Positions 27,472 to 36,081 of a DNA stretch of 64,000 nt are shown piece after piece (within the stretch, counting starts at the first letter, position 1; every line of letters begins with the position of its first letter). Source of the DNA: Rubinisphaera margarita (GTDB lineage: Bacteria; Planctomycetota; Planctomycetia; Planctomycetales; Planctomycetaceae); the NCBI RefSeq assembly GCF_022267515.1, contig NZ_JAKFGB010000012.1, forward strand, positions 682,001-746,000. Direction: 5' to 3'. The position numbers and the translations under genes were made by a program. Below the pieces are notes generated by a model. It made no database searches and was not told the origin of the DNA. It was given only the letters and a program-made list of their open reading frames with translations.

Positions 27472-28797
27472 TCATTGGCTCCAGATGGTGGATTTGGATT
27501 CATCCACGACGGGTTGTGCGGCTGTGTCCAATCCGATGCGGCTCACTTCCGACACGCGGTTTCGCGGCGCCTTTGCGTCGATGCGAATTCCCGTGGGGCT
27601 CTTTCCAGAGGCTGAGAAGTTGCCGATAAGATTGTTGCTTGAGTCGCGTTCAATTGAAATGAGTGCGGTGGTCGGGGGACAGCCCGTGTGGGGTGTGGCG
27701 GTGCAGTTGTCGATGATGCATCCGTTCGACTGGCGGATGACAAAGCCGCCGTTCACCGTTTCTTCGTCGCGAATGGCGAACTCGTCGGCAATGCAATTTG
27801 TGATGAGGCAGTTTTCGGCAAAGTTCAACCTGAATCCGAACCGCTGCGTGCGGAGAGTGCTGCAACTACTGAACGAATTCCGCGAACCGCCCTGGGCGTA
27901 GAAGCCGCTGAAGACATCCTGAGCCGAACAACTTTCAAACCGGTTGTGGCTCGTTCTCGGGCCATTGTTCGGGTGCTTGACCTGAAAGGCCGCGAATGGC
28001 GAACCGGGATGCTGATTCGTGGCGACGCAGCCCTCGAACACTGTGAAGTTCGCTCCGTTGACGTTGAATGCCGTGCCGCGGAACCGGTCGACGGTGCAGT
28101 CACGGAAGACGTTCCCGACCGTTTCGCTCACGTCCCGCATGACCAGCTCGCCGGGAGAGGACTCCGCGTTGTCGGTGAATTCCTTGGCAATCACGCTGTA
28201 GGTGAAATTGGAGAACCGCGCCCGGCAGCCGACCACGCGTGTGGAAGAACAACCGGACAACTGAATGGCAGTTCCCACCTGGTCCGCCTGATAACGATCT
28301 TCTGAGTTGTCGACCCGGCACCGGTTCAGTTCGACCCCGTCGCATTCATAAAGCAAGATGCCGAAATTGTCCGGATTCTGAATAACGACGTTTTCAAGTC
28401 GGGCGTTGTGGCAATGCCGCAGGTGGACGGCGGCGAACGGACCCTCAACAGTTCCTGAACAATGAATGGTGATGTTCTTGAACGAAACGGGCATGCCGGT
28501 CATCTGCAGGTGCGTCGCTGCGACCCCTTCGAAGGTGATTGACGAGCGAGACGGGTGCCCCCCGTCGACGTCGACCAGCGCGACCTGCGACCAGTCCAGA
28601 ACAATCGGCTGTGTGACTCGGAGATGAAGTCCGTCGAGCCGGATTGGGTTTCCGCTCTGCAGTGCCGCCGTCAGAGCCGCTGTGTGGTCGGCGAACTGAT
28701 TGACGTTGTCGTCAGCACGGGCCATTGAAGGGAATGTCGGACCTGTCAGCGCGATGATGGCGACGAGTGTAAGCATCAGAGCGGTTGTGGATTTCAT
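27472..28797 (-). CDS. Secreted right-handed parallel beta-helix protein
   Basis: About 441 residues from ATG 28797; the longer frame to 28908 lacks a signal at its start. The signal is 'MKSTTALMLTLVAIIALTG' with a likely cut after 'SMARA'. Tandem PbH1-type turns run through most of the chain ('NVVIQNPDNFGILLYEC', 'QLSGCSSTRVVGC', 'NVFRDCTVDRFRGTAF', 'NSFSSCSTLRT', 'NCLITNCIADEF', 'GCIIDNCTA', 'NNLIGNFSASG'), with many Cys and Asn at turn positions. Unlike the beta-helix at 8445 it lacks the His-Asn ladder. The fold is common in pectate-lyase-like and non-catalytic surface proteins; catalysis is not evident. It converges with the M14 gene at 27402. Confidence 0.85.
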   Translation of the reverse strand: MKSTTALMLTLVAIIALTGPTFPSMARADDNVNQFADHTAALTAALQSGNPIRLDGLHLRVTQPIVLDWSQVALVDVDGGHPSRSSITFEGVAATHLQMTGMPVSFKNITIHCSGTVEGPFAAVHLRHCHNARLENVVIQNPDNFGILLYECDGVELNRCRVDNSEDRYQADQVGTAIQLSGCSSTRVVGCRARFSNFTYSVIAKEFTDNAESSPGELVMRDVSETVGNVFRDCTVDRFRGTAFNVNGANFTVFEGCVATNQHPGSPFAAFQVKHPNNGPRTSHNRFESCSAQDVFSGFYAQGGSRNSFSSCSTLRTQRFGFRLNFAENCLITNCIADEFAIRDEETVNGGFVIRQSNGCIIDNCTATPHTGCPPTTALISIERDSSNNLIGNFSASGKSPTGIRIDAKAPRNRVSEVSRIGLDTAAQPVVDESKSTIWSQ

Positions 28798-29119
28798 TAA
28801 GCAACGGCTTTCCAGCTGTGAAGTTCGTTCGTGTGATGCTACCGCAAGGCCCCTCACTGGTTCGTCTGCTGGTGCGCATTCAACCCACAGTTTGTTCCGT
28901 TCCTGCAAAGGACGTCAATTGGAGATCGGCATTGTCCGGAATCGACTTTGGCCACCAGAACGCGCAATCGGTCAATATGAAGGAATGATGAAAACTTGCG
29001 GCGACTCGCTGCATGATTGTAGACAGGCGAACATGGTTCCGTTCTGATGTCTGGGCTCGCCCCTCGCTTTTGAGAAATACTTTCGTCAACCCACGGCTGA
29101 ATTGTCAGAGGAGTTCAGA
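28798..29119. other. Divergent intergenic region between the beta-helix and DUF1254 genes
   Basis: This 322-base gap should hold promoters for both flanking genes. I see no gene, repeat or clear -10/-35 pair. The one clear signal is AGAGGAG at about 29107-29113, the ribosome-binding site of the DUF1254 gene. Confidence 0.4.
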
Positions 29120-30748
29120 ATGAGATGTGCTGCCCGTGCGACCTGTTTTTATATGTTGTTCGTGACACTGTCACCAGTCGCTTTCGCGCAGGTCTCTCAG
29201 GAGACGGTCGACTCGCTTGCCGCTCCTGAACAACTCAAGACCCGGATTGGGGAGCTCGAGTTTGATAAAGGGGTTCCGAGCGAGAAGACGGCTCAGACAG
29301 TTCGCGACGCTGTTGATTTCGGGCGGGCGCTCGATGTTTACAACAACAGCTTTCGCGGAGCTTCTGCCCTCGCTCTCGTGAAGGGCTTTCAAGAGGTCGG
29401 AGCCGAAAGCGGCGACATCATCCTCTTCGAAGAGCTGATGGATTCGAATTCGCTCTTCCTCACTGCGAACGCCGACACGATTTACTATCTCGGATGGATC
29501 GACCTTTCAAATGGACCGGTTGTTATTAATCAGCCCTCGGGGGGATTGGGAGCGATCAATGATATGTGGTTCCAGTGGGTGATCGATATCGGCCGCCCCG
29601 GGCCTGATCGCGGTCTCGGCGGCAAGTATCTGATTGTCGGTCCTGAATACGACGGTCCCCTCCCACAGGGCGGCTACTTCGTCGCACATTCGCGAACGAA
29701 TACGGTGCTTTATGCGTTGCGGGCCTTCATCGACAACGGCAACGATCCAAAGCCCGCCGTCGAAAACATCAAGGCCAACCTGAAGATCTATCGCTACGCT
29801 CCCGGAAGCTATGGCACACCGATCGCGGAGGCGCTTGAAGGGAAAGTTCGACTTGCCGGGGAACCGAAGATTCCTGAAACGAAGTTCATCAACGGCACCG
29901 GACGTTCCTTCAATACCATCCCGCCGAGCGACTTCGGTTTCTTCGAGATGATCAACGAGAATGTCCAGAACGAACCGGCAACCAGTTACGACAGAGAACT
30001 CGCCGGGCAGCTGTCGGCGATCGGAATCCAGCATGGCACGGAATTCAAGCCGGACGACCGGATGAAGAAGATTCTGACCGACGCCGCCGCGGCGGGACAG
30101 GCCTACGGCCGCACGCTGCAATGGTATTTCCCGACGTTGAAGCCGGAGTGGGCGTACTACGAAGGCTCGTATTGGGGCAATATGCTGTTTGAGGGGGGAG
30201 CATTCTTTGAGACTCCGCCGCCCGCTTATGAGAACGGGATGTTCAAACCCTACCCGAACACCGGAGCGACAACGCTCGATTCGCGGACCGCGTTCTACTA
30301 TGCCTACACGCTCGATTCTCCCGGAATGATCATGAGGATTCCCGGCGTGGGATCTCAGTATCTGATGAGCTTTCTCGATGGGGACGGAAAAGCTTTTGAT
30401 GGGGCAAAGACGTATCAGGTCACCCTTCCGAAAGGGATCCCGGCTGCGGCGTTCTGGTCACTTACGCTCTACGATAATCAGACCCGCTCGATGCTGCAGA
30501 CTCCCCAGAAATATCCGCGGGCTGGCAGTCAGAGCTTTCCTTCGCCAGCCGCAGTCGCCGCGGAAGACGGCAGCACCACGGTCTATTTCAGTCCGGAACA
30601 GCCTGAAGGGGTCGAGCGTGGCAACTGGATTCAGACGGATCCGAAGCGGGGCTGGTTTACGATTCTGCGTTTCTACAGCCCGAAACCGGCGTTCTTCGAC
30701 AAATCGTGGCAACCGAGCGAGATCGAACCGGTGGAGCAGACACGGTAA
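29120..30748 (+). CDS. DUF1254/DUF1214 domain secreted protein
   Basis: About 542 residues from ATG 29120, which has AGAGGAG seven bases upstream (the TTG at 29102 is less likely). The signal peptide ends at 'SPVAFAQ'. The N-terminal part has 'SLFLTANADTIYYLGWIDL' and 'PSGGLGAINDMWFQWV', typical of DUF1254. The C-terminal part has 'TFYYAYT'-like 'TAFYYAYTLDSPG', 'YQVTLPKGIPAAAFWSLTLYD' and 'YFSPEQPEGVERGNWIQT', typical of DUF1214. The biochemical role of this pair of domains is not established. It is followed on the same strand by an OprB-like porin 160 bases away, a pairing suggestive of uptake or envelope work on an organic substrate. Confidence 0.92.
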   Translation: MRCAARATCFYMLFVTLSPVAFAQVSQETVDSLAAPEQLKTRIGELEFDKGVPSEKTAQTVRDAVDFGRALDVYNNSFRGASALALVKGFQEVGAESGDIILFEELMDSNSLFLTANADTIYYLGWIDLSNGPVVINQPSGGLGAINDMWFQWVIDIGRPGPDRGLGGKYLIVGPEYDGPLPQGGYFVAHSRTNTVLYALRAFIDNGNDPKPAVENIKANLKIYRYAPGSYGTPIAEALEGKVRLAGEPKIPETKFINGTGRSFNTIPPSDFGFFEMINENVQNEPATSYDRELAGQLSAIGIQHGTEFKPDDRMKKILTDAAAAGQAYGRTLQWYFPTLKPEWAYYEGSYWGNMLFEGGAFFETPPPAYENGMFKPYPNTGATTLDSRTAFYYAYTLDSPGMIMRIPGVGSQYLMSFLDGDGKAFDGAKTYQVTLPKGIPAAAFWSLTLYDNQTRSMLQTPQKYPRAGSQSFPSPAAVAAEDGSTTVYFSPEQPEGVERGNWIQTDPKRGWFTILRFYSPKPAFFDKSWQPSEIEPVEQTR

Positions 30749-30907
30749 GAAAGTCTGCGTCTTAGCCGCATAGTTCTTGATCGAACTAACCGATACATCC
30801 GCGCGAAGCGGAACTTCGAAGATCGATCGCATTGAGCGTGCGGATGGCTCCGATATGACTGAACAGACGGATTGTGTGTTCAGCCCCGAGTCGACAGGAC
30901 GTGAAAC

Positions 30908-32233
30908 ATGGTGCGAAGACGACTCTTGAAGTCATTCACTTGCCTGCTCAGTTTGGGCATCCCCGTAGCAACTCATGCGGCGAGCTGTGAGTTTTCGCCC
31001 TGGCTGACGAACGCCGATGCGGAAGTCGTCCTGTGTTCAGCGGAAGAACTTTGCTGTGATTCCTGTATCGACGAGGACTGCTGTTCGGAACTGAGTCTGC
31101 TGGAACGGATGGCGGAATCGGGGATCACGTTCAACGCCAATCTGTATCAGATGTATCAGGGCACGGCGGCCGGTGGCGTGCGGCAGGAATTCGACTACGG
31201 CGGCCATGGCGATTACATCGCCAATCTCGACCTGGGCAAGTTGGCAGGCCAGGAAGGTCTGTTCCTGAAGTTGCGAGCCGAGCATCGCTTCGGGATGCGG
31301 GGTGGACCGCCTGATGGCGTCATTCTGCCTTCGGCGATCTCAACCTCCCTTCCCGGCGACACCGACGATCTTCTACTGACCAACGTTCTCTTTACTCAGT
31401 TTCTGAGCGAAGAGTTTGCGGTTTCGTTTGGCAAACTGGATACATTCGACTCCGACCAGAACGCGTTCGCTTCAGGCCGAGGTCTCTCTCAGTTCTCAAA
31501 CGTGGCGATGGTGGTCAACCCGGTGGCGTTCCGGACGGTGCCGTATTCAACTCTCGGAGTCACGTTCAGCTACTTGAAGGACAAGGAGCCGATCTTCAAC
31601 TTCAGTGTGCTCAATACCATCGACACGGCTTCGACCGACGGATTCGGGCAGCTGTTCGATCAGGGCGCGACGCTGGCTGCTGAAACACGTCTGCCAACAG
31701 ACTTCGGCGGTAAGCCGGGACATCAGGTTCTGGGAGCCACCTGGAGCAGTCGCCAGTACACCGATCTTGGTGGCGACCCCCGCTTGAGTGTCACCCGAGT
31801 CGGCATTCCTCAGCAGACAGGTTCGTGGTCGGTCTACTGGAATGCGGATCAGTATCTGATTTATGAGGATGACTGCTGCACCGAAGAGGCCCGTGGCTGG
31901 GGCGTGTTTGGTCGTGCGGGGATTGCCGATGAGGACACGAACCTCGTCGAATACTTCCTGAGTTTCGGCGTCGGCGGGAACGCGATGATTCACGGACGCG
32001 AACAGGATTACTTCGGGATTGGCTGGTATCAGGTTGGCAGCAGTGACGCGCTCAATCCGATCACAGCGAACGCTCTGAACATCGGACTGCAGGGCCAGGG
32101 GATCGAAATGTACTACCGCATCCAGGCGACCGACTACCTGCAGATCACACCGGATGTGCAGATCCTCGACCCGGCCCGAAACGGGATCGATACCGCCTAC
32201 CTGTTCGGACTGCGGGCCCTGCTCGCCTTCTGA
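30908..32233 (+). CDS. OprB-like carbohydrate-selective porin
   Basis: A 441-residue protein with a signal peptide (residues 1-~25, 'SFTCLLSLGIPVATHAA'). A short Cys- and acid-rich section (~26-62, 'CCDSCIDEDCC') precedes a beta-barrel with alternating aromatic strands: 'TFNANLYQMYQGTAAGG', 'LFLKLRAEHRFG', 'FAVSFGKLDTFDSDQNAFASG', 'HQVLGATWSSRQYTD', and the final 'YLFGLRALLAF' ending in phenylalanine, as outer-membrane porins do. These features match carbohydrate porin (OprB) family members, which let sugars cross the outer membrane. The Cys-rich insertion near the N-terminus is unusual and may form disulfides or bind metal. It converges with the HAD gene, 12 bases apart. Confidence 0.87.
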   Translation: MVRRRLLKSFTCLLSLGIPVATHAASCEFSPWLTNADAEVVLCSAEELCCDSCIDEDCCSELSLLERMAESGITFNANLYQMYQGTAAGGVRQEFDYGGHGDYIANLDLGKLAGQEGLFLKLRAEHRFGMRGGPPDGVILPSAISTSLPGDTDDLLLTNVLFTQFLSEEFAVSFGKLDTFDSDQNAFASGRGLSQFSNVAMVVNPVAFRTVPYSTLGVTFSYLKDKEPIFNFSVLNTIDTASTDGFGQLFDQGATLAAETRLPTDFGGKPGHQVLGATWSSRQYTDLGGDPRLSVTRVGIPQQTGSWSVYWNADQYLIYEDDCCTEEARGWGVFGRAGIADEDTNLVEYFLSFGVGGNAMIHGREQDYFGIGWYQVGSSDALNPITANALNIGLQGQGIEMYYRIQATDYLQITPDVQILDPARNGIDTAYLFGLRALLAF

Positions 32234-32245
32234 ATGACGTGCAGG

Positions 32246-33265
32246 TCACTCGGGGTAGATGATCCTCCAGTCCTGTTTCATATCGACAATGCTCCATTTG
32301 GTGTCTCGAGCGACTGTCAGCGCTTTGTCGAGTCGTCCGATGTGGGAATCCTTATCGTAGGCCCACTCGCGAGTGGCGTCGGTATGGTGAACCAGAACGC
32401 ATAACGACGGACCGGTTCGACCGGCTGTCCATTGCAACATCTGCAGATCGCCATCGCTGTTCCCGAAGGCAGCGACCGGGCGGCGACCGATGAATTTGTT
32501 AATGGCGACCGGCTTGCCCTCTTTGTCGTCGATGAAGTCGATCTCGGCTTTCCGCTCGATGACCGGGATCCCCTCTCGAATCCGGAACTCGGTGACGATG
32601 CTGCTGCCGATGACCTGCTCCGGCGGGACGCCGTAAACCCGCTCGGCGAAGACCCGCATGAATTCGACCCCGCCACCGGAAACGATGTAGGTCTTGAAGC
32701 CATTGGCTCGCAGATAATTGAGGACCTCCAGCATTGGCTGGAAAATAAGTTCTGTGTAAGGCACCTTCTTCGTGGGGTGTTTCGCGTTCTCGATCCATTG
32801 GTGAACGGTCGCGGCGAATTCCTCCGTGGTCATCCCCGCATGAGTCGTCGCGATGATCTTTAACAGACCTTCTTTGCCGGATTCGACAACCGCTTTGAGA
32901 TCACCGTCCAGAACTGCCTTGAACGGCGCCTCGTTCTTCCATTCGGGATGATCGGCCGCCATTTCCCGCACTCGGTCGAGCGCGAAGAGCAGCTGAAAGT
33001 AGGCCGGCTGTTCCGACCAGAGAGTGCCATCATTGTCGAAAACGGCAATTCGATCTTCCGGAGCTATGTACTTCTCGCAGCCGTCACTTTTGGCACATTC
33101 CACGAAGTCGATAATCGAGGTCTTCGCCGGACCATCATTCCACGATGGCAACGGGTCTTCTGCGAATGAAGAGTTCTGCAGGCCGACCGCGAACACGGTC
33201 AGTAACAGAGCCAGCCGCAGCTTCAGGCTGCGCCCCTCGGAGAATCGATTGTGGTCTCTGTTCAT
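32246..33265 (-). CDS. HAD-superfamily phosphatase, secreted
   Basis: A 339-residue protein whose ATG overlaps the stop of the upstream gene (33262-33265). A signal ('LKLRLALLLTVFAVG', cut near residue 35) is followed by haloacid-dehalogenase motifs: motif I DNDGT at 77-81 (nucleophile D77, acid/base D79), motif II in 'TYIVSGGGVEF', motif III lysine in 'KPVAINKFIG' and motif IV 'AFGNSDGD'. The 'DNDGTLW' form and the length match a group of periplasmic phosphoserine-phosphatase-like proteins. The substrate is unknown. It is the last gene of an overlapped minus operon with the Pro/Gly-rich and SnoaL-like genes. Confidence 0.9.
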   Translation of the reverse strand: MNRDHNRFSEGRSLKLRLALLLTVFAVGLQNSSFAEDPLPSWNDGPAKTSIIDFVECAKSDGCEKYIAPEDRIAVFDNDGTLWSEQPAYFQLLFALDRVREMAADHPEWKNEAPFKAVLDGDLKAVVESGKEGLLKIIATTHAGMTTEEFAATVHQWIENAKHPTKKVPYTELIFQPMLEVLNYLRANGFKTYIVSGGGVEFMRVFAERVYGVPPEQVIGSSIVTEFRIREGIPVIERKAEIDFIDDKEGKPVAINKFIGRRPVAAFGNSDGDLQMLQWTAGRTGPSLCVLVHHTDATREWAYDKDSHIGRLDKALTVARDTKWSIVDMKQDWRIIYPE

Positions 33266-34866
33266 TGTTCGTCTCCTTCGGCGGGCTCATCCAACCGGAC
33301 GAGCAGGTACGTCTGCGTCTGTTCGGTTCCGAAGTGCACGAGCAATGGAACTTCATCCTGCGTCAGGTTATAGAGGCCGGTTTCCGCGACAAGGGTGTCG
33401 CTGTCACCCATACGGAACGCGACGCGCTGTGTCTGTTTATCGACCTGACCCTGAATGGTTTGAGTCTGGTCGGACTGGGTGTTGTAAAGCGTGCCGCTGA
33501 TGATGCCCTGACGATCGACCGCCAATTGCACCACGCGACTGGGATCGATGTCGTTCTCTCCTGTGGAGAGCGCGAACGTTCCCAGCGGCATCCATTCCGC
33601 CGAATCGGCTTCCTGTTCCGACGCGGGGGGAGCGACGGTCGCCAGTTCGCCGGCGGACATGGCAAAGTCATCCGCCGAAGAAATCGGCTCTCCGGCAAGA
33701 TAAACGGTGTCACCTTCGTAATAGACGTTCCCGCCACTGCCGTAGTCATAGTAGACCGGCTGCTGCCAGGAACTGGAATTTGCATTCCACCAGACAAACC
33801 AGGTTCCGAAGCTGCCCCAGGCCGGCCGACGCCACCAGTAACTCCAGTGGTATCTGTTGTAGTGGGAGCAGTAATGCCAGCCGGCGACGCCGTGATAATG
33901 GTTGGACCACCAGCGATCATTGAAGCAGTTGTGGTATCGTCCGTAATCCCAGTGATGACGGACCCCTCCACCCCAGTTGTCCCAGTAGCGCCGGCGTTCA
34001 GCCGGGAGCGTCGTCACGCGATTCCCCTGATTGTTGATCGCGTTCGTCCAGCGGTTGTGAATATTGATGTTGGTGCTGTTATCGATGTTGATCCAGCCCG
34101 GCTTGTTATTGATGATGTTATTGTGCGAACCGGAGCCGTCGATCCAGCCGGGACGATTGCCGGCGGGACGGTTCTCGGGCCGAGAGCCTGGTCTGCTGTC
34201 GGGGCGGTTAACCGGTCGGTTATCTGGACGGAAGCCGGGTTGAGTTTCTGGCCGCAACGGTTTGTCGATCCCGAGAAAGTCACCCAGATCGCCTGGTTGA
34301 GGACGCCCTCCCCCGGGGAACGAGGGGGTGCCGCCGGGACGATTTCCGCCGCCGGGCAACGACGGACGGTTGTCTCCCCCCGGACGTGAGGGGCGATTGC
34401 CTGCGTCGGGAAGAGAGGGGCGCTCTCCGCCACCGGGACCCACGTTGCCCGGCCGAGTTTGCGGACGGGAGCCACCGCTTGGGAATGACGGCATATTCGG
34501 AATGCTGATATCCGGCCGATTCCCACTGGGCAGACTCGGTCGTTGTCCACCTGGTCTGTTCGGCAGGGACGGTTTGAACCCGCCACTGGGCGGACTGATG
34601 TTCGGGCGTGATGGCGTCGAGGGCCTCGCCGTGGGACGGGACGGTGCTGATGGACGTGACGAAGGTCGTGAGATATTCGGGGCGCTGATATTCGGACGGG
34701 AGGTTGGTCGCGATGCACCGCCTCCACCACCGGGACGCCCTCCCCCGCCGCGAGACACGCCGCCGCCACGTCCCCCAAATCCCGCGTAAAGCGGGATCGC
34801 GAGTGCCGCACAACACAGGATTGTGAAAAGTGTTCTCAGTCGGGCCATTGAATCAATGCATTTCAT
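33262..34866 (-). CDS. Pro/Gly/Arg-rich 'protocadherin-like' secreted protein
   Basis: A 534-residue protein with a signal peptide ending near 'AIPLYAGFG'. Residues ~30-240 are low-complexity Gly-rich then repeated 'RPS', 'SRPN', 'NRPS' and 'GGNRPG' units (intrinsically disordered, basic). A Trp/Tyr/His-rich middle (~290-370, 'RYHWSYWWRRPAWGSF') follows, and a folded C-terminal half (~375-534) has strands such as 'GNVYYEGDTVYLAGEPI' and 'WMPLGTFALSTGENDIDP'. Planctomycete homologues are often labelled protocadherin by low-complexity similarity only; I attach no function to the name. The start overlaps the upstream stop (ATGA) after GGAGG, and the stop overlaps the HAD start. Confidence 0.85.
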   Translation of the reverse strand: MKCIDSMARLRTLFTILCCAALAIPLYAGFGGRGGGVSRGGGGRPGGGGGASRPTSRPNISAPNISRPSSRPSAPSRPTARPSTPSRPNISPPSGGFKPSLPNRPGGQRPSLPSGNRPDISIPNMPSFPSGGSRPQTRPGNVGPGGGERPSLPDAGNRPSRPGGDNRPSLPGGGNRPGGTPSFPGGGRPQPGDLGDFLGIDKPLRPETQPGFRPDNRPVNRPDSRPGSRPENRPAGNRPGWIDGSGSHNNIINNKPGWINIDNSTNINIHNRWTNAINNQGNRVTTLPAERRRYWDNWGGGVRHHWDYGRYHNCFNDRWWSNHYHGVAGWHYCSHYNRYHWSYWWRRPAWGSFGTWFVWWNANSSSWQQPVYYDYGSGGNVYYEGDTVYLAGEPISSADDFAMSAGELATVAPPASEQEADSAEWMPLGTFALSTGENDIDPSRVVQLAVDRQGIISGTLYNTQSDQTQTIQGQVDKQTQRVAFRMGDSDTLVAETGLYNLTQDEVPLLVHFGTEQTQTYLLVRLDEPAEGDEQ

Positions 34867-35786
34867 TCCTGGCCTCCTTCATTCGCCGCTGCAGTCTCAC
34901 TGGCGATGCGCGTCACCGTGACAGGTTCGCGAGCCGGCTGAAGTTCGCCGTTGATGGAATGGCTCGCCAGTTGAACGCGCATTGAGTCTTCAGCAATATC
35001 GCTGATCACTCGCAGGCTGTCGGCGACATCTCCTTCGGCCAGAGTGTGTACTGACTGCACGACCCACTTATCGCCATTCTTCGTCCAGAAGCCGGAACCA
35101 AACGATCCATCGGAGAAGAACGACCAGGACCGGATCTGGCGAACCTGGGGATCCCAGCCAATGATCTCGGTCCCTTCTGAAACTGTCTCACCCAGGCTGA
35201 CGGAAAACGTCCTGATCAGGTAGACCTCCCCGCGAGACCAGCGACACGACGTCGCCACATCCGCCCCCTCGGTCTGATCCTTCCAATCCCCGATGAGCCA
35301 TTCGAGTTCGGCGAGCTCTTCGCGGGCGGACTTGATCGGCTGACTCGTCTCGGTGATCGATTCGATCAGCCACTCATCATCAATTTGCACGAAAAGAATA
35401 ATGAACGAGCTCGTCTCGGCTGTGCCGTCTTCGAGCACAAGCTGAGTGCTTCCAGTTACTTTCGCCGCTGTCTCTCCCAGAAGCTTGATCTCATCCACCG
35501 AGCCGGTCAGTCGGGCTCCGGGTTGTGTGCTAAGAAAGCTGCTTAGCTCGGCCACAATCTGCGTCCTGCCCTGCGTCGAGCCGCCGAGCGTGAGATTCGC
35601 GAAGACTCCGTCTTCCGCCCAGAGTTGAGCGATCTTGTCTGTATCGCCCTGGTTGAAGTACTCGACATAGGACTGGATCTGCTTCCGGATTACGTCCTGG
35701 CTGCCGGACGCATTCTCCTCGGCGATCGCCATTGTGGTAAAACAGGAGAGTAGACAAAACGCAAAGAGAGCTCGGAGCACTCGCAT
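34863..35786 (-). CDS. SnoaL/SgcJ-like (NTF2-fold) secreted protein
   Basis: A 307-residue protein with a signal peptide ('ALFAFCLLSCFTTMAIA'). Residues ~35-150 look like an SgcJ/EcaC or SnoaL-like domain: 'YVEYFNQGDTDKIAQLWAEDGVFA' is a classic NTF2-fold opening, then 'GRTQIVAELSSF' and 'WLIESITETS'. A second part (~165-290, 'ELEWLIGDWKDQTEG', 'GTEIIGWDPQVRQIRSW', 'FGSGFWTKNGDKWVV') resembles lipocalin-like or DUF1579-type sheets. It may bind a small hydrophobic ligand; no catalysis can be claimed. It is the first gene of the minus operon, overlapping the Pro/Gly-rich gene by four bases, and should be controlled from the ~295-base gap to 36081, where I see no clear operator. Confidence 0.87.
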   Translation of the reverse strand: MRVLRALFAFCLLSCFTTMAIAEENASGSQDVIRKQIQSYVEYFNQGDTDKIAQLWAEDGVFANLTLGGSTQGRTQIVAELSSFLSTQPGARLTGSVDEIKLLGETAAKVTGSTQLVLEDGTAETSSFIILFVQIDDEWLIESITETSQPIKSAREELAELEWLIGDWKDQTEGADVATSCRWSRGEVYLIRTFSVSLGETVSEGTEIIGWDPQVRQIRSWSFFSDGSFGSGFWTKNGDKWVVQSVHTLAEGDVADSLRVISDIAEDSMRVQLASHSINGELQPAREPVTVTRIASETAAANEGGQE

Positions 35787-36081
35787 GGTCGTTCCTTCTC
35801 GTCAGAACAGGAGGGGTGAGCAGAACTGGGAATCAGTCATTGCTTTCTTGCCTGTCGATTCCTCATGCGAGTGGCCCATAACGCATCCGACACTGTGCTT
35901 CCGTACCGGCAAGTCTCGACATCCTGCCAAGATTTAATTCGCTCCGCAACAATAGATCTGTGATTCGACACCATGGAGATAATGTTCAACGCCTTCATCG
36001 GAGTCCCATAGGAAAGACATTCGTTCTTCATTATTCTCTGCGTCAGTCGACATTGATCTGCCGTTCTTCCGGCCTCGCTTT

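Noticed and set aside
33145..34389. 414-residue open frame on the plus strand
   Set aside because: It is the antisense of the GC-rich Pro/Gly-rich gene; repeated low-complexity DNA keeps several frames open.
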